Origin: Hondaea fermentalgiana
Taxonomy: Eukaryota; Sar; Bigyra; Thraustochytrida; Thraustochytriidae
Direction of reading: 5' to 3'
Length of the DNA: 55,728 bases
Assembly (NCBI GenBank): GCA_014084085.1
Contig: NPFB01000084.1
Location: forward strand, 231,066 to 286,793
Positions within the stretch are counted from its first letter, which is position 1. Every line of letters begins with the position of its first letter. This document shows, piece after piece, positions 8,724 to 19,012 of the stretch. The position numbers were made by a program, and so were the translations under genes. The notes under the pieces were generated by a model that had not been told where the DNA came from, did no database searches, and saw only the letters and a list, made by a program, of their open reading frames with translations.

Positions 8724-10136
8724 TCATTGTGTCGAGATAGCCCTACGAGACCGTTTCGGCGCAGGAAATTCGGGCTCCACTCGCTGTTTTCTCTTGGGCG
8801 TGCTTGAGGTAGACTTGACGCCGATTTTCTCTTCCTTAAAGCCGAATAAGTGATGGGGAGTACCGGGAAACTTGAGCTTGCAATCCAGTTGATGCTTCCG
8901 GGCCTCGGCAAAGATAGCATCGACTTTTTCGTCGTACGCTTTTTTGTTTGCGTAATACTTCTTAAGCTTACGCTCGTAATCGATATCGACCTTGGATGAA
9001 TCGGGCTTTGAGGGTTTGTTCGGGTTGGATGGTCGAATCTTGAAGACCATGGGATAGTCTTTGAGGAGGCTCTTTGTAGCACCCTGGGGAGTCACACCGG
9101 CGAACGAGATTTTGCATGGTCTACCTGCTTCTGATGCTTTTGAAGCCGGCAAAGCCTTTGGAGGAGACCTCAAACTGAGGTCAAGCTTCACGAGGAGCAA
9201 ATCGTTTAGAAATTGAGCAACCTGAACTTTCTGGAAGGCCTTTCCCTTCTCACTCTTGCGCTTTAGATTCGTCAAAACGTTTGTGCCGGTCTGCGTCAGC
9301 TCGATCTCCTCGGTATACACGACGTTTTCCTTTTCATCGAGGAATTCGAGAATGACAATAAGCTTTTCAAAGTTCGAGGTCGTCGATGGGCAAACCAGCA
9401 GCATTATAAGAGGTCTCACATCTTTCCAGTACGTGTAGTGCATTCCAGGCGGAAGCACGTGAGTATCCACCTTTGAAGCAGCCGGAACATGTTGATGAGT
9501 AGTTACTGTCTGCGCACGCTGCGCTTGAACGGGTTGCAAGATTGAGTCCAGCCGCTGTGCAAGGATGATGAGCTTGCGAAGCTCCCAGCTGACGGTTTCA
9601 TTACAACCACGAAGCACCTCCGTCGCAAGAGCGTCGGTCGCAAGCTTGGCTAAGCCATCAGCAGCAGACTGGTAAGAGCGGGATAGTGCCTTCAGATATT
9701 GAAGTATTTGCGATTGCGCCGAGGCAGGGTCGTCCTGGGGAGCACTCGCTTGAGGCGAGCTGTCTGAGAGACGCAAGGAGGCCTCAGTGCCCGTCTCGAC
9801 GTCAGTGCTGCTGCAATCGGAAAGCCCAGAAAGTGTAAGCGATTGCGACGAGGTAGGATCGTCCTGGGAAGCACTCGCTTGAGGCGAGCTGTCTGAGAGA
9901 CGCAACGAGGCCTCAGTGCTCGTCTCGTCAGTGCTGCTGCAATCGGAAAGCCCATAGATTGTATGCGATTGTGAGGAGGTAGAATCGTCCCGGGAGGCAT
10001 CCACTCGAGACGAGCTGTCTGCGAAAAGCGATAAAACCCATTTGCCCGTCTCGACGTCGGCGTTGCTAAGATTGGCAAAGATGCCATCGCCCGGACGGCA
10101 CTGGGTGTGATTGATTGGCTCGAGCGGATCCACCAT
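8724..10136 (-). CDS. Hypothetical acidic/basic protein, paralogue B, with internal Ser-rich repeats
   Basis: A 470-residue unrecognised protein; the first ATG in frame is at 10136 (MVDPLEPINHTQ). Residues ~30-150 contain three tandem copies of a 42-43-residue unit (SDSSPQASAxQDDPTSSQS ... LSDCSSTD), matching 129-bp and 126-bp DNA periods across about 9690-10030. A helical region follows, then a putative folded core around residues 240-330 (LIVILEFLDEKENVVYTEEIEL ... LLLVKLDLSL). A Lys-rich helix (YERKLKKYYANKKAYDEK) and a basic C-terminal tail ending PAPKRSRRAISTQ complete it. The order of core, Lys-rich helix and KRSRR tail matches the protein at 4057-5460. The core contains no catalytic motif I recognise. 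A nuclear scaffold or chromatin-associated role is possible but is inferred only from composition. Confidence 0.72.
   Translation of the reverse strand: MVDPLEPINHTQCRPGDGIFANLSNADVETGKWVLSLFADSSSRVDASRDDSTSSQSHTIYGLSDCSSTDETSTEASLRLSDSSPQASASQDDPTSSQSLTLSGLSDCSSTDVETGTEASLRLSDSSPQASAPQDDPASAQSQILQYLKALSRSYQSAADGLAKLATDALATEVLRGCNETVSWELRKLIILAQRLDSILQPVQAQRAQTVTTHQHVPAASKVDTHVLPPGMHYTYWKDVRPLIMLLVCPSTTSNFEKLIVILEFLDEKENVVYTEEIELTQTGTNVLTNLKRKSEKGKAFQKVQVAQFLNDLLLVKLDLSLRSPPKALPASKASEAGRPCKISFAGVTPQGATKSLLKDYPMVFKIRPSNPNKPSKPDSSKVDIDYERKLKKYYANKKAYDEKVDAIFAEARKHQLDCKLKFPGTPHHLFGFKEEKIGVKSTSSTPKRKQRVEPEFPAPKRSRRAISTQ
9690..10030 (-). repeat. Three in-frame tandem repeats of 126-129 bp inside paralogue B
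   Basis: The landmark AGCACTCGCT lies at 9741 and 9870 (129 bp apart), with a diverged third copy near 9995, 126 bp on. The units are in frame and encode a Ser/Asp-rich linker. Both period lengths are multiples of three, so copy-number changes would keep the frame. Confidence 0.8.
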
Positions 10137-12387
10137 GTTCAGGCAGTCTAGTCTTCTACCTCGCTCTTCTCGTTCGATCAAATCGGTTTTGCCTTCGAGA
10201 CGAACAAAGCATGCTTTCTGTCCTTCGGGTCGCTGGCCTCTAACCTATGAGGAGGTTTGCTGTGGCGCTCTCACATGGGGGGCATAGTCCGAGTCGAAGA
10301 TTGCCGCCCGATGCAAGGCTCGTGCGCGTCTGCACCAATTTGAATCGAGGCAAGCAGGTGCAGGCTACTCGGACGGCGCCTACTGCTCTGCCTCCGTTCA
10401 TCTCCGCTACGACCATCCGCTTGAGGCCAGTTGCCTGATGGCTTGTCGCTCAAGCACCAAGCCATGCCGATTTTCGTGCTAATCGAACGCCATGATGCGC
10501 GTTGGCGATGCCCGCGGTGCGAAAGGAGGCGCGCCGTCCGAAGTATCGTCGTCCTCCGGCACGCTCCGTCCCCGTTCGCACCTGGCGCGTTGGTCGCCCG
10601 CCCGCGCGCCTCGTGCGGCTCACGCGCGCGTCGCTTCGCAGCTCAAACACGTTTAAGTTTTGCTGCTTCTCTATTACGAGACCTCGACACGGCCATTTTT
10701 CTTCGAAGAGGCGACTTACTTACTAGTAGGGAAAAAGGCAGGCGCTATGATCTACGCGACTTGACCGCCGGGCTGGTGTCATGACGGGCGCTGCGATCTG
10801 CTTGAAAATGCGTGCTCTTGAGACATTTCTCTCCATTTGCTTTGGCCAACTGGTTGTCGATTACGTTCGGAGGAGCTTGGAGCGGATGATGCGCAATGGG
10901 TAGCCCAGGTCTGAGAGTCTGATTTGGTGGTCTTTTCGCTAAGAAGTCTGCAGCGGAGGAAATGTATCAGAGGCGAATACGCTGTCACCATCGTAGGGGC
11001 TGCCTCAAACTCCTAGGCAAGGATACTCGATAGCTTTTAATCATTTGCATTCTGTTTTTTTATCCGTTAACTAAAATCATTTGCCTCCCAGCCTCGAATT
11101 GGAATTGATTTGGCCCATTTTCACTCATCGCAGCCATTCCTTCCGTGAAAATCACCACTCTTTCAGCAATGTACTCATTTGGCATCTTTGGAGTGTTACC
11201 AGGAACAGCCGGCAGTGCGTAGGCATGCCCAGGCCCACATGCAAATTTCATGAAGACTTGCTGCTAAATTTTAGGCTAGCCGCACCGCTCGAAGAGCCCG
11301 CTCTCCGTAACGGCTAGCCTGGGGGCGCCCGACGCCACAGGGTCCTGTATGACAGTGCGGGCTCCTGCAGCGCACACCCCCCCCGCCTGCGGCCTCCGGG
11401 CCAGAAGCCGACCGGCAGCCACCACTGCCGAGAGCAGCGGCCGCGGGCAACGAGCGGTGGCCAACGAGGACCTAGCCGCGCCAGGCGCATTCGGCCGCAA
11501 GGGGCCCCTGCCTGCCCTGGGACGGTGCAAGGAAGCGACCGTTCGCCCCGTGCCGCGTCCTCGTAGCCGCGGTCCTCGGGACGTGGCCGCTCTCCCTCCC
11601 CGCGTCGAGCGCCGCGCCCCAGGCAGCCTGGATCGCGGAAGGCACTCCGCGTGCGTGCGTCGCCGCGTGCGTGCGTCGCCGCGAGCGGCAGCCGCTGGAA
11701 GCCGCGAGCCGCTGGACCGCCATTGCCAGCCCCGTGCGCGCGGCGGCTTGCGCGAAGCGGGGCCGGCTCTGTGGGACTCCGGGCGCGCGTGCGGGAGAAG
11801 AGACGGGTCGGGCGCCCCGCACGTGCAGTACCACAGAGCCCATCGGGCGCAGCACTGGGGGCGAGGAAATGGCCGCAGCTGGAGGGGGCATTCAAAGAGT
11901 CTTCGCGCGGTGTGGGACCCGCAGCGCACGTCTGAGCGAGGAGAGGGGCCGCGGCTGCTTTGTAAGGCCCTGACGCAGCCGTGTAAGAGGATACACTGCG
12001 CCAGTGTGGGGAGGCGTTCACTGACGGGCTGTGTGGACGAAAAGTCTTTGCCTGCTGTCCAGGTAAGAAGAGAAAATTTGAACCCATGCACAGTTTCTAA
12101 CCGCGACGAAGCGCGGCTGAGAGGCGGGGACGCCAGCGCGTATACAACGCGCGCGTGCAACAAGAGAGGTGCATGCTGAAACGATGAGCGGGTCTGCCAA
12201 ATGTCATTGCGCACGTCAGCGTCTCGTTTTCTCGCGTGAGGTGAGCTTGACTCGAAAGTCGCTCGTGCAGCAAAAGAGGAGCGCCTCCCTCTAAAACGAT
12301 CGACGGCCAAAAAAATTCTGCGCGCGAGAGCGAGCGGAATAGCCTGCGCAAAGGTGCTAGCAGTAGTAGCAATCCGAGAGCGAATAG
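10137..12387. other. Gene-poor 2.2-kb region
   Basis: I find no supported gene. A very GC-rich island spans about 11340-11960, and the long minus-strand frame over it (to 12415) has random-looking Arg/Ala/Pro/Ser composition without a domain. AT-richer DNA lies around 11040-11280. No tRNA or other RNA gene was recognised. Confidence 0.45.
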
Positions 12388-13170
12388 TCAGACAAACTGA
12401 ACGTGCGCGAAGCATGCAAGACGGCGCACGACATCGTCGTCTTGCTCTTTGAGGTTGGCGCTGCCAAACATGCTCGCCTTCAGGAACACGGGTGCAGAGA
12501 CGAAGTCACAGGTTGTGGCCTTGGAAACATACGCACCAATGCATTGTGCGGAAGCAACAAAGAAAGAATCCACACCTAGATCCCGCTCGGCCGCGTTTTG
12601 CACTCCAAGAATGCCATCGTGCAAGCACTCCAAAAGTTTTCCACCAGAGATACCGGACGTCTTGAGAGCACTCAAGTCCTGTGCCTCTCCAGCCTACATG
12701 GAGTGTTTGAAGTCGGGAATTCATTCGGCCACAAGGGTCTTTCTCGTCAATCTTGTGAGCAAGATCAGCCATGTATACAACGTGCGGGCTTTGATTCTCA
12801 GCCCCGATCCGGAGGGAGCAGTTCTAAGCACATCGAGAGCTTTTATCGCGTCATCATGCTTCACGACTTCGAAAAAAACACTTTCCATCTCGAGCGGCAC
12901 GCGTGTCCATCGTCACCTTGGGCAACAGCTGCCAATCAGCGGCTGATCTGCTGTGAACAAGCGGTCTACGCGCGCCCAGGGGGCAACCGGGCCGTGACGA
13001 TAGGGGCACATCGTTCCTTTCTTCATGGCAGCGAGATATTCCGTCGGGATTTGATCTGCTGCAGCAAGCAGCCTCGAAAGTCTTGCGGCGGGCTCTGTCG
13101 CGACGAAGGAGCCCTGAAATAGGTAGCCCGAGCAGAGTACGATCACCGTTTCCCGCGCTACTTTTCTGAT
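12388..13170 (-). pseudogene. Decayed protein-coding sequence with three in-frame stops
   Basis: One minus-strand frame reads as plausible protein over about 780 bp but is cut by three stops: a TGA near 12916 (after GSCCPR), a TGA near 12722 and a TAG near 12700. The segments are RKVARETVIVLCSGYLFQ..., MESVFFEVVKHDDAIKALDVL... and DLSALKTSGISGGKLLECL...CDFVSAPVFLKASMFGSA, ending at a TGA at 12388. All three segments keep the same phase, which favours point-mutation decay of one gene over unrelated open frames; retained introns are the alternative. I do not recognise the protein family. Confidence 0.4.
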
Positions 13171-14029
13171 TCAAAGCGTGAGCCGTCTATGTTTGCTTGT
13201 AAACCTCACAACTAAACAGCTTTTTCTATCCGCTTGTCTATCTTCAACGAGCTCAATTGGCCGTGTTTGACCAAAAGGAACCACGTTGTTCATCTTCTTT
13301 TTTCACTTCAACAACAACATCAACCACAAGAGAGACATCGTTGGGTTCTTCTCCTCTTGTTACGGTTGCTACTGCTCCTGCTGCTGCTCCTGCTCCTGCT
13401 CTACTCTTCTAGCCCTGCTGCAGAAGCGGCGACTGCTTCTTCAACTTTTTCCGTGCAAGATGGGAGTCGTCTCGATTTCGATCTCCGCTGCGACGGATAG
13501 TCAGTCGCTTGCGCTGACCGGCTTCCGAAACATAGGCGGGCGTTTACCGAAGACATCGGCCGCGCATACGTTCGCGCCGCTGGGTCGGCCAAGTGCCAGT
13601 TAGATACGCACGCTCGCACGCTCGCGCGCGACCTGGTTTCCTTGGTTGGGTCGACCGAGGGAAAAAACCTTGAAGTTAAAAATAGCTTTTTTCTTTTTTT
13701 TCACCCTTTACGGTCGCAGCCTGAGCTGCCTACAAGTAGTGGAGCAAGCAAAACGGCGTCGCGGACTTTTTGTCCACGCACGCGTACGCACGTACGTACG
13801 CGAGGAGGGGCGGGAGCCCGCCACAGGGACGGGAGCACGTCTGCAGCGGAGACGTTCGCTCTTTCTGCGAGGCAATCGCTTCGTCCGCTTTGGCAAAGCG
13901 GGCCTTTTGCTCGGAGAAGCGTGCAGATCACCACCTCCAGGTCGGCTTTGTGCACGCGCCCCGTCAGCGACTTGGCCAGGGGGAGCCCGGGGGCAAGCGA
14001 AACGGTCGCGAGGTATTTCAAAGGTTATC
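13171..14029. other. 5' flank of the poly-Glu protein gene
   Basis: Contains a CTGCTCCTG-type hexamer-like run near 13371-13405 and a CGTACG-rich stretch near 13781-13800. The frame of the next gene is open back to 13646, but no ATG precedes 14030 in it, so this is probably 5' UTR or promoter. Confidence 0.45.
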
Positions 14030-16722
14030 ATGTCTGCCAATGAAATTGCCAGCGGGTCGACCGAAGCGTCAAACGAGGTAAAGAAATCCAAACAGACGAT
14101 TTCGACCTCACGAAAAGAGTTATCCAAAAAGAATCCAAGGCGCGAGCCTAAAGTTGAAGCCAAAGCTAATCGTGCATCTGGCTCAGACGCTGACTCGGAC
14201 TCGGACTCGGACTCGGACTCGGACTCTGGATCGCAGGCGTCAAAAAATCTGCTGGAAATGCTGTCAAAATTTTCCTCATCTCCCAGTTCGTCCGACAGCG
14301 ATGATGATCTTTCCTCCTCCTCTTTCAGCGACAACGACGAGAAGAGCAACAACACCACCTCTTCAGACGACGCCTCCTCTTCAGAGGAAGATGAAAAAGA
14401 AGAAGAAAAAGAAGTTGAAGAAAAAGAAGAGGAAGAAGAAGAAGATGTCGCCAAGGCATCACAAGATCAAGCAGACAGTGACAAAATTGCAGAAGAAGAA
14501 GAAGATGAAGAAGAAGAAGAAGAAGAAGAAGAAGATGCCGCCAAGGCATCACAACATCAAGCAGACAGTGACAAAATTGCAGAAGAAGAAGAAGAAGAAG
14601 AAGAAGAAGAAGAAGAAGAAGAAGAAGAAGAAGAAGNNNNNNNNNNNNNNNNNNNNNNNNNNNNNNNNNNNNNNNNNNNNNNNNNNNNNNNNNNNNNNNN
14701 NNNNNNNNNNNNNNNNNNNNNNNNNNNNNNNNNNNNGAAGAAGAAGAAGATGTCGCCAAGGCATCACAAGATCAAGCAGACAGTGACAAAATTGAAGAAG
14801 AAGAAGAAGAAGAAGAAGAAGAAGAAGCAAGTCCTCCTCGGTCTCCAACAAAGCAAAGTGCACGGGAAGAAGCAGCTTTGGGTTCCAAGAGCTCAACAAG
14901 CAAAGCATCAGCGGCCCGAAGCGGCTCACCAAACGAAAAGACAGTTGCTCCCCTGGCCGCTGCGGCACCGGCGATACGGCGCAAGGCGGTATCCCCATCG
15001 CCAACGCGCAGCAAAGGAGAAAAAGCTTCTACAGCACCAACAGCAGTCCCAGCGTCACGAGCAAAGGAGCCCTACCCCTACGCGAGGTTGCGAATTTTGA
15101 GCAACTATTGCTTGGCTCTTCCTTGGCTTCCGGCCTTCAAAGGTAAACAAGTCGTGACAGCTTATTTCGTGTACAATCCTCTGGGAAGCCCACTTTACAA
15201 CACAATGTTGGGTTTTAAAGACGGCACTCGAATCGACATACCCAGAAAGCTCAGGTACCGCTTCAATACAACGGCGTTCTTTGATGCTCTCTTTGAGGAG
15301 AAATTGCCTGGTACATCCTTCAAGGACACCTTGAATAATGCTCTTATTGAAAAGGGCGAATCCATGAGGGTCACTCACTTGGATATCGAAAGAGATGAGG
15401 ATCTCGACTGCTATCTAGGCTCCGTGACAGTGCGAACACGCGAGGGCGCGACTTCGTCCGATCCAGAAGATGTACCCATACCAATGGCAGAAATTCGAAG
15501 AGTTGCTGTCAAAGCAGGATCCAAAGGACCAAAAGCAATCCACAGAGCAAGACTAGCACAAGAAAGAGCAAGAGAATTATTGGCTGCTGCTCAGTCGTCG
15601 TCATCGTCAACGGCGACTCAAGAAAGAGAACCCTCGGAGACTGTTGAGCCGCCAACATCCCCTTCGATGCCAGCCACTTCTGCGAACACCCCGCGACGCG
15701 CCGCCAAGGAGGCCGCCATACTTGCCTTTACAAATTCGGCACCCCCCAAGTCCAAGAGCACCAAACCCAGGCCCAGGATCGGCCATCCAACGCGCACGTT
15801 CCAATCCGCTCTGGCAAAGGATCGTTACGACCTATCGATTGACATGAACCGCAAGTCACTCGCCAAGGCCCGTGCAGTCAGAGCCCAGGAAAAAGCGGCC
15901 GCCTTGGCTCGTACAGACAACAAAGGCGCCGCTACAAGCCAAGAAGATCGGGCAAGATTTTCCGCTTCCTCTTCCACTTCCTCGGGCCTTCGCAAGCCCG
16001 TGCGCAAAACGCAAAGCAAGCATTCTGTGCCGACAATGACCGAGGCGACAGTTGAGGATGTGGAGGTCATGGACATGGATATGATAGACGAGGACGCGGA
16101 CGTGGCAAAGGTAATTTCCAAAAAAGCAGCAAAACAGAGGAAGCCTGCACATGCGGGTGACGAGGAAGACAAGACCGTGGCGGATGTGGGCGTGAGAGGC
16201 AAACGTCGTAACAATGGGAAAGATCCCAAGAGGCGCCGTGGAAGCGAGGTTGAAACCTCGGACGACGACGACGACGAGAGCGAACATGAAATCCAAAATG
16301 AGGACGTTGCCGATGCCGACATCTTGGCAAGCGAAGAGCTCTGCAAGAAGAAATTCGTTGAGTTTCGTCAAGTCATTTTTGGTGCAACCAGGGCGCGCAT
16401 GAAAACAATCGAGAAAGAGAAAAGGGCGCGCAAAATCGCCGAAAACAAAGTTCGCTTCCTCGAAGAAAGAATTGCCGAGCTCGAGGAAAAGCTCGAAGAC
16501 TCGCAAGATGCGATCGCGCGCAGCAAGGACGAGTCGGACCTCTGGTTCTTCCGCTTCAAGTCGCTCAAAAGAGAGGTCCGCACGCACATGAAGGACAATC
16601 CTTCGTGCGTCCTGCGCATACCCAACAAGCGTCCTTTCCAGGACGACTATGACAGCGTAGACGAGGACGGCAGGAACGGCATATCGTCGGTAACCAAGAA
16701 AAAGCGCACCACGTCGTCGTAG
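14030..16722 (+). CDS. Large acidic poly-Glu protein with a central folded domain and C-terminal coiled coil (unrecognised)
   Basis: Starts at ATG 14030 (MSANEIASGSTE) and ends at TAG 16720-16722; a 100-N assembly gap (14637-14736) interrupts it. The reading frame before the gap differs from that after it, as expected if the true gap length is not 100. The N-terminal third is Ser/Asp/Glu-rich with poly-Glu blocks. After the gap a central, folded-looking region begins at EPYPYARLRIL (about 15072) and runs to about 15500 (VVTAYFVYNPLG, YRFNTTAFFDALFEEKLPG). A basic, Ala/Ser-rich linker follows, then a coiled coil (ENKVRFLEERIAELEEKLED, about 16440-16500), and the tail ends KKKRTTSS. A nuclear location is likely from the acidic/basic blocks and KKKR tail; function is unknown. 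The central domain only vaguely resembles the cores of the proteins at 4057 and 8724. Confidence 0.7.
14444..14830 (+). repeat. 90-bp coding minisatellite with poly-GAA, spanning an assembly gap
   Basis: The unit begins GATGTCGCCAAGGCATCA (DVAKASQ.QADSDKI) and is followed by a GAA run. Copies start at 14444, 14534 and 14749. The first two are 90 bp apart; the gap lies between the second and third. GAA run length differs between copies, which explains why the assembly broke here. Confidence 0.85.
14637..14736. other. Assembly gap (100 N)
   Basis: A run of exactly 100 N, the usual placeholder for a gap of unknown length, inside the poly-Glu coding repeat. Confidence 0.98.
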
Positions 16723-16966
16723 CCATCTCGAAATCTAACAAACAATCAGGAACGAACAATAAAGAGAGAGACCAAGGGAGATTGATGAATTCCTACAGAA
16801 TCCGAACTTGGGCAGAAGCCAACTCGAACACACACGCACACCCGTCGCCAAGTCCCCCTCCCTGCCTCCGCACAAGCCGCGAAAGTCCAAAACAACACTC
16901 GAAAAAAATAAAAACTAACCGTCGCGATCGCATCTCTCACTTCACCAAACGAAAAATCAGGCAACC

Positions 16967-18097
16967 ATGGCCGCGCTCGGGAGCGGCCTAGGCTCGGGCC
17001 TGGTGCGGCAGCTGGAGGTGCTGCGCGCGCAGTCGGCCTCGCTGCAAGCGCGGCAAGAAGCCTCGCGGCGCAAGGTCGCGCAAAAGGCCAGGCTCCGCGA
17101 GCAGTTGGTCGAGATCGGGTCCTCCGAGCGTCGACTTCGCGCATCCTTGCGCAGGCGACGCGAGCGCGAGCTGCGCGCGAGCCGCGACGATGACGACGGC
17201 AACGACGCTCTTCGACTTGCACGCGGCTTTGGCTCCGCGCCAAGCTCGACTGCCAAGCGCGGGAGAAAGGAAGTCGACGACGCCGACACCGTCACCGTTG
17301 GCACCGTTGCCGACCTCATTCGCGAGCGCAAGCGCCAACGGCGGCGCAGCAGCAACAACATCGATGGTGACGATGAAGACCAGGATGACGAAGACGAGGA
17401 TGACGAGGATGGCCAAGACGCGCTGGGAAGTCTGCGTAGCAGCGCAGCGCTTGCAGACGAAATGTCTGGCGAGGCCCACGAAGCCGTCACGCATCGCGGA
17501 CTTGCAGAGCTGCAACTTGCGTACCGTCTCGCAGGTATCTCCATGTTTCGAACTCAGGCCGTCAAAGCGGTCGATCGCATGCTCGGTTTGCGCATCGACA
17601 CTTCGTTTCAGGGTCGCTACTACGAGCGTTACTATCTCATCTTCAAGACGCTCAAACGCGCTGGCACGAGCGAACTCATCCTACAACGTCACACGCTCCC
17701 GCACTTTATCCCGGCAGAAGACCTTTTTGCCGAGTTCGATCTCGCCGAGTTCGTGCGTCGCGTGCAGGCCTACGCCAACGCCTACGTAACGCGTCGTGAG
17801 CAAACCAATGCCATCGTGCAGGCCTATGGCGACGATGAGCTCCACGCAACATCAGGAGGGGCCTTTGACGTCATCACCTTTTCTGGGCCTGCGCTCGACG
17901 GCGGAGGGGCGCGAATTCGTGTAATCTACAAGACGCTTCTCGATACAGTGCCTGAGCGCGTCGAGGTGTATGGAAGGAAAACGGCCCGAGCGCAGGTTGC
18001 CAGTCTTGCTCAGCCGCCCATGGGCCTTGCACTCGCTCACGTTTTCAAGGAGTGCGTGAACATTCTCGACTCCTTTCATGATCAGGACGATGACTGA
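16967..18097 (+). CDS. CENP-O / Mcm21-like kinetochore protein
   Basis: A 376-residue protein with the start in a good context (ACCATGG). The N-terminal half is a basic coiled coil (QLEVLRAQSASLQARQE) followed by an acidic Asp/Glu stretch near residues 125-150. The C-terminal half carries the CENP-O/Mcm21 core: LAYRLAGISMF near residue 185, GRYYERYYLIFKTL, then the hallmark LQRHTLPHFIP near residue 240, an FDLAEFVRRVQAY helix and VTRREQ. In other eukaryotes CENP-O pairs with CENP-P in the COMA/CCAN inner-kinetochore complex that links centromeric chromatin to the outer kinetochore. Length and order (coiled coil, then paired RWD-like folds) fit the family. The assignment rests on these motifs alone, but the RHTLP.FIP block is distinctive. 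Confidence 0.82.
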   Translation: MAALGSGLGSGLVRQLEVLRAQSASLQARQEASRRKVAQKARLREQLVEIGSSERRLRASLRRRRERELRASRDDDDGNDALRLARGFGSAPSSTAKRGRKEVDDADTVTVGTVADLIRERKRQRRRSSNNIDGDDEDQDDEDEDDEDGQDALGSLRSSAALADEMSGEAHEAVTHRGLAELQLAYRLAGISMFRTQAVKAVDRMLGLRIDTSFQGRYYERYYLIFKTLKRAGTSELILQRHTLPHFIPAEDLFAEFDLAEFVRRVQAYANAYVTRREQTNAIVQAYGDDELHATSGGAFDVITFSGPALDGGGARIRVIYKTLLDTVPERVEVYGRKTARAQVASLAQPPMGLALAHVFKECVNILDSFHDQDDD

Positions 18098-18132
18098 CTG
18101 ACTGACTGACTGACTGACTGACTGACTGACTG
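18091..18132. repeat. TGAC tetranucleotide microsatellite carrying the CENP-O stop codon
   Basis: About ten copies of TGAC/CTGA begin at the last codons of the CENP-O-like gene; the TGA at 18095-18097 is its stop. Since the unit is 4 bp, TGA recurs in all three frames within 12 bp, so slippage cannot open a long extension. Confidence 0.9.
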
Positions 18133-18605
18133 GCCCCCATCAAAGCAAGCCAAGTACGCTCCTTTTTTGTTTGCCCTAAACTTATTGCTCCATGTTTCAT
18201 GTTCTTTGATCATTAACATCAAGGCTAGCCATCATCATGATCTTCGTACGTACACCTTGACCGACCCACTTTACCTTGTACTTGGTCTCGGGGCCTGCTC
18301 GGCAAAAGCATCCTCCCCAACCCCTCTCCCTCCCTCCGTTCGTGCCAGTGCACAGGTTTTCTCTTGAAACGACATCAAGGGAGAAAAGTCAAGAGACCTG
18401 CGCTAGGTAAGAAAGGAGGAGGTAGGCCATTGGACAGATCTTTGCAGGAAGCAGGTCCTTTGCGCTTTTTCTTTCTTTTCGTGTGCGTGTGTATGTGTGT
18501 CTTTCAGTCTCGCCGCTCAACGCCGCGGTACATACATGATGCGTCGCGAGCTCCGCAAGTCTCGAGGTCATTCATTCCCTCCAAATATCAAATGCATCAA
18601 TCCAG
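18133..18605. other. Convergent intergenic region
   Basis: Between the ends of the CENP-O-like gene (plus) and the SMIM4-like gene (minus). It has a GTGTGTGT-type tract near 18481-18500 and pyrimidine-rich patches. No further gene is seen. Confidence 0.5.
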
Positions 18606-19012
18606 TCATGCTTCTTGACCAGCTTCGCGAGAAGCTGCGAGCTCTACATTATACTTGGCCTCGAGGCGCTTGCGGCGCGCTTCACGCTCAGCCCTGGCGC
18701 GAGCTTCATTTGCAAGCTCCTCCTCGATGCGTTCCGCCTTTTTGCGTCGCGCAACATCATCTGTGAAATTGGCAAGATCAACAAAGAACGTCATGAAAAC
18801 AAAGCGCGTTAGTGTCAAGTGCTCGTCCGCATAGATAGATCTCGCAATCATGAGATGGCCCGCGCCGTGCAAGCAAGGTTAAGCAGCGTAGCACACGTAC
18901 AAAAGGTCTGGCCGCCAATCGGCACCTTGATCATAAACAGCTCCATGCCAGCGCCCACCACAAAGCACAAAGGCACGGCGCGTACAAGCGCCCGTCGCGT
19001 CGCTGCGTCCAT
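18606..19012 (-). CDS. SMIM4/UQCC5-like mitochondrial inner-membrane protein (complex III assembly), two exons
   Basis: Exons on the minus strand: 19012-18901 and 18760-18606, separated by a 140-nt GT-AG intron (GTACGT donor, TTTCACAG acceptor). The junction splits a Tyr codon and rebuilds GGQTFYDVARRKKAER, which matches the SMIM4 signature (ETFYDVYRRKASER in human). Before it, VPLCFVVGAGMELFMIKV gives one transmembrane segment like the human FFFVLGGTMEWIMIKV. The product is about 88 residues, slightly longer than human SMIM4, with a charged Arg/Glu helix at the C terminus. SMIM4 (also UQCC5) acts in assembly of respiratory complex III in the inner mitochondrial membrane. The ATG at 19012 is chosen by homology; a second in-frame ATG at 19240 would add 76 residues and could supply a presequence. 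It is divergent from the gene at 19655. Confidence 0.82.

Noticed and set aside
11276..12415. 379-codon minus-strand open frame
   Set aside because: The composition is random for GC-rich DNA (Arg, Ala, Ser, Pro), there is no domain, and overlapping frames on both strands are equally long.
14154..14786. Poly-Lys ORF across the GAA repeat
   Set aside because: It is the shifted-frame shadow of the poly-Glu coding repeat. The Glu frame has the ATG, the unit structure and continuity with the downstream gene.
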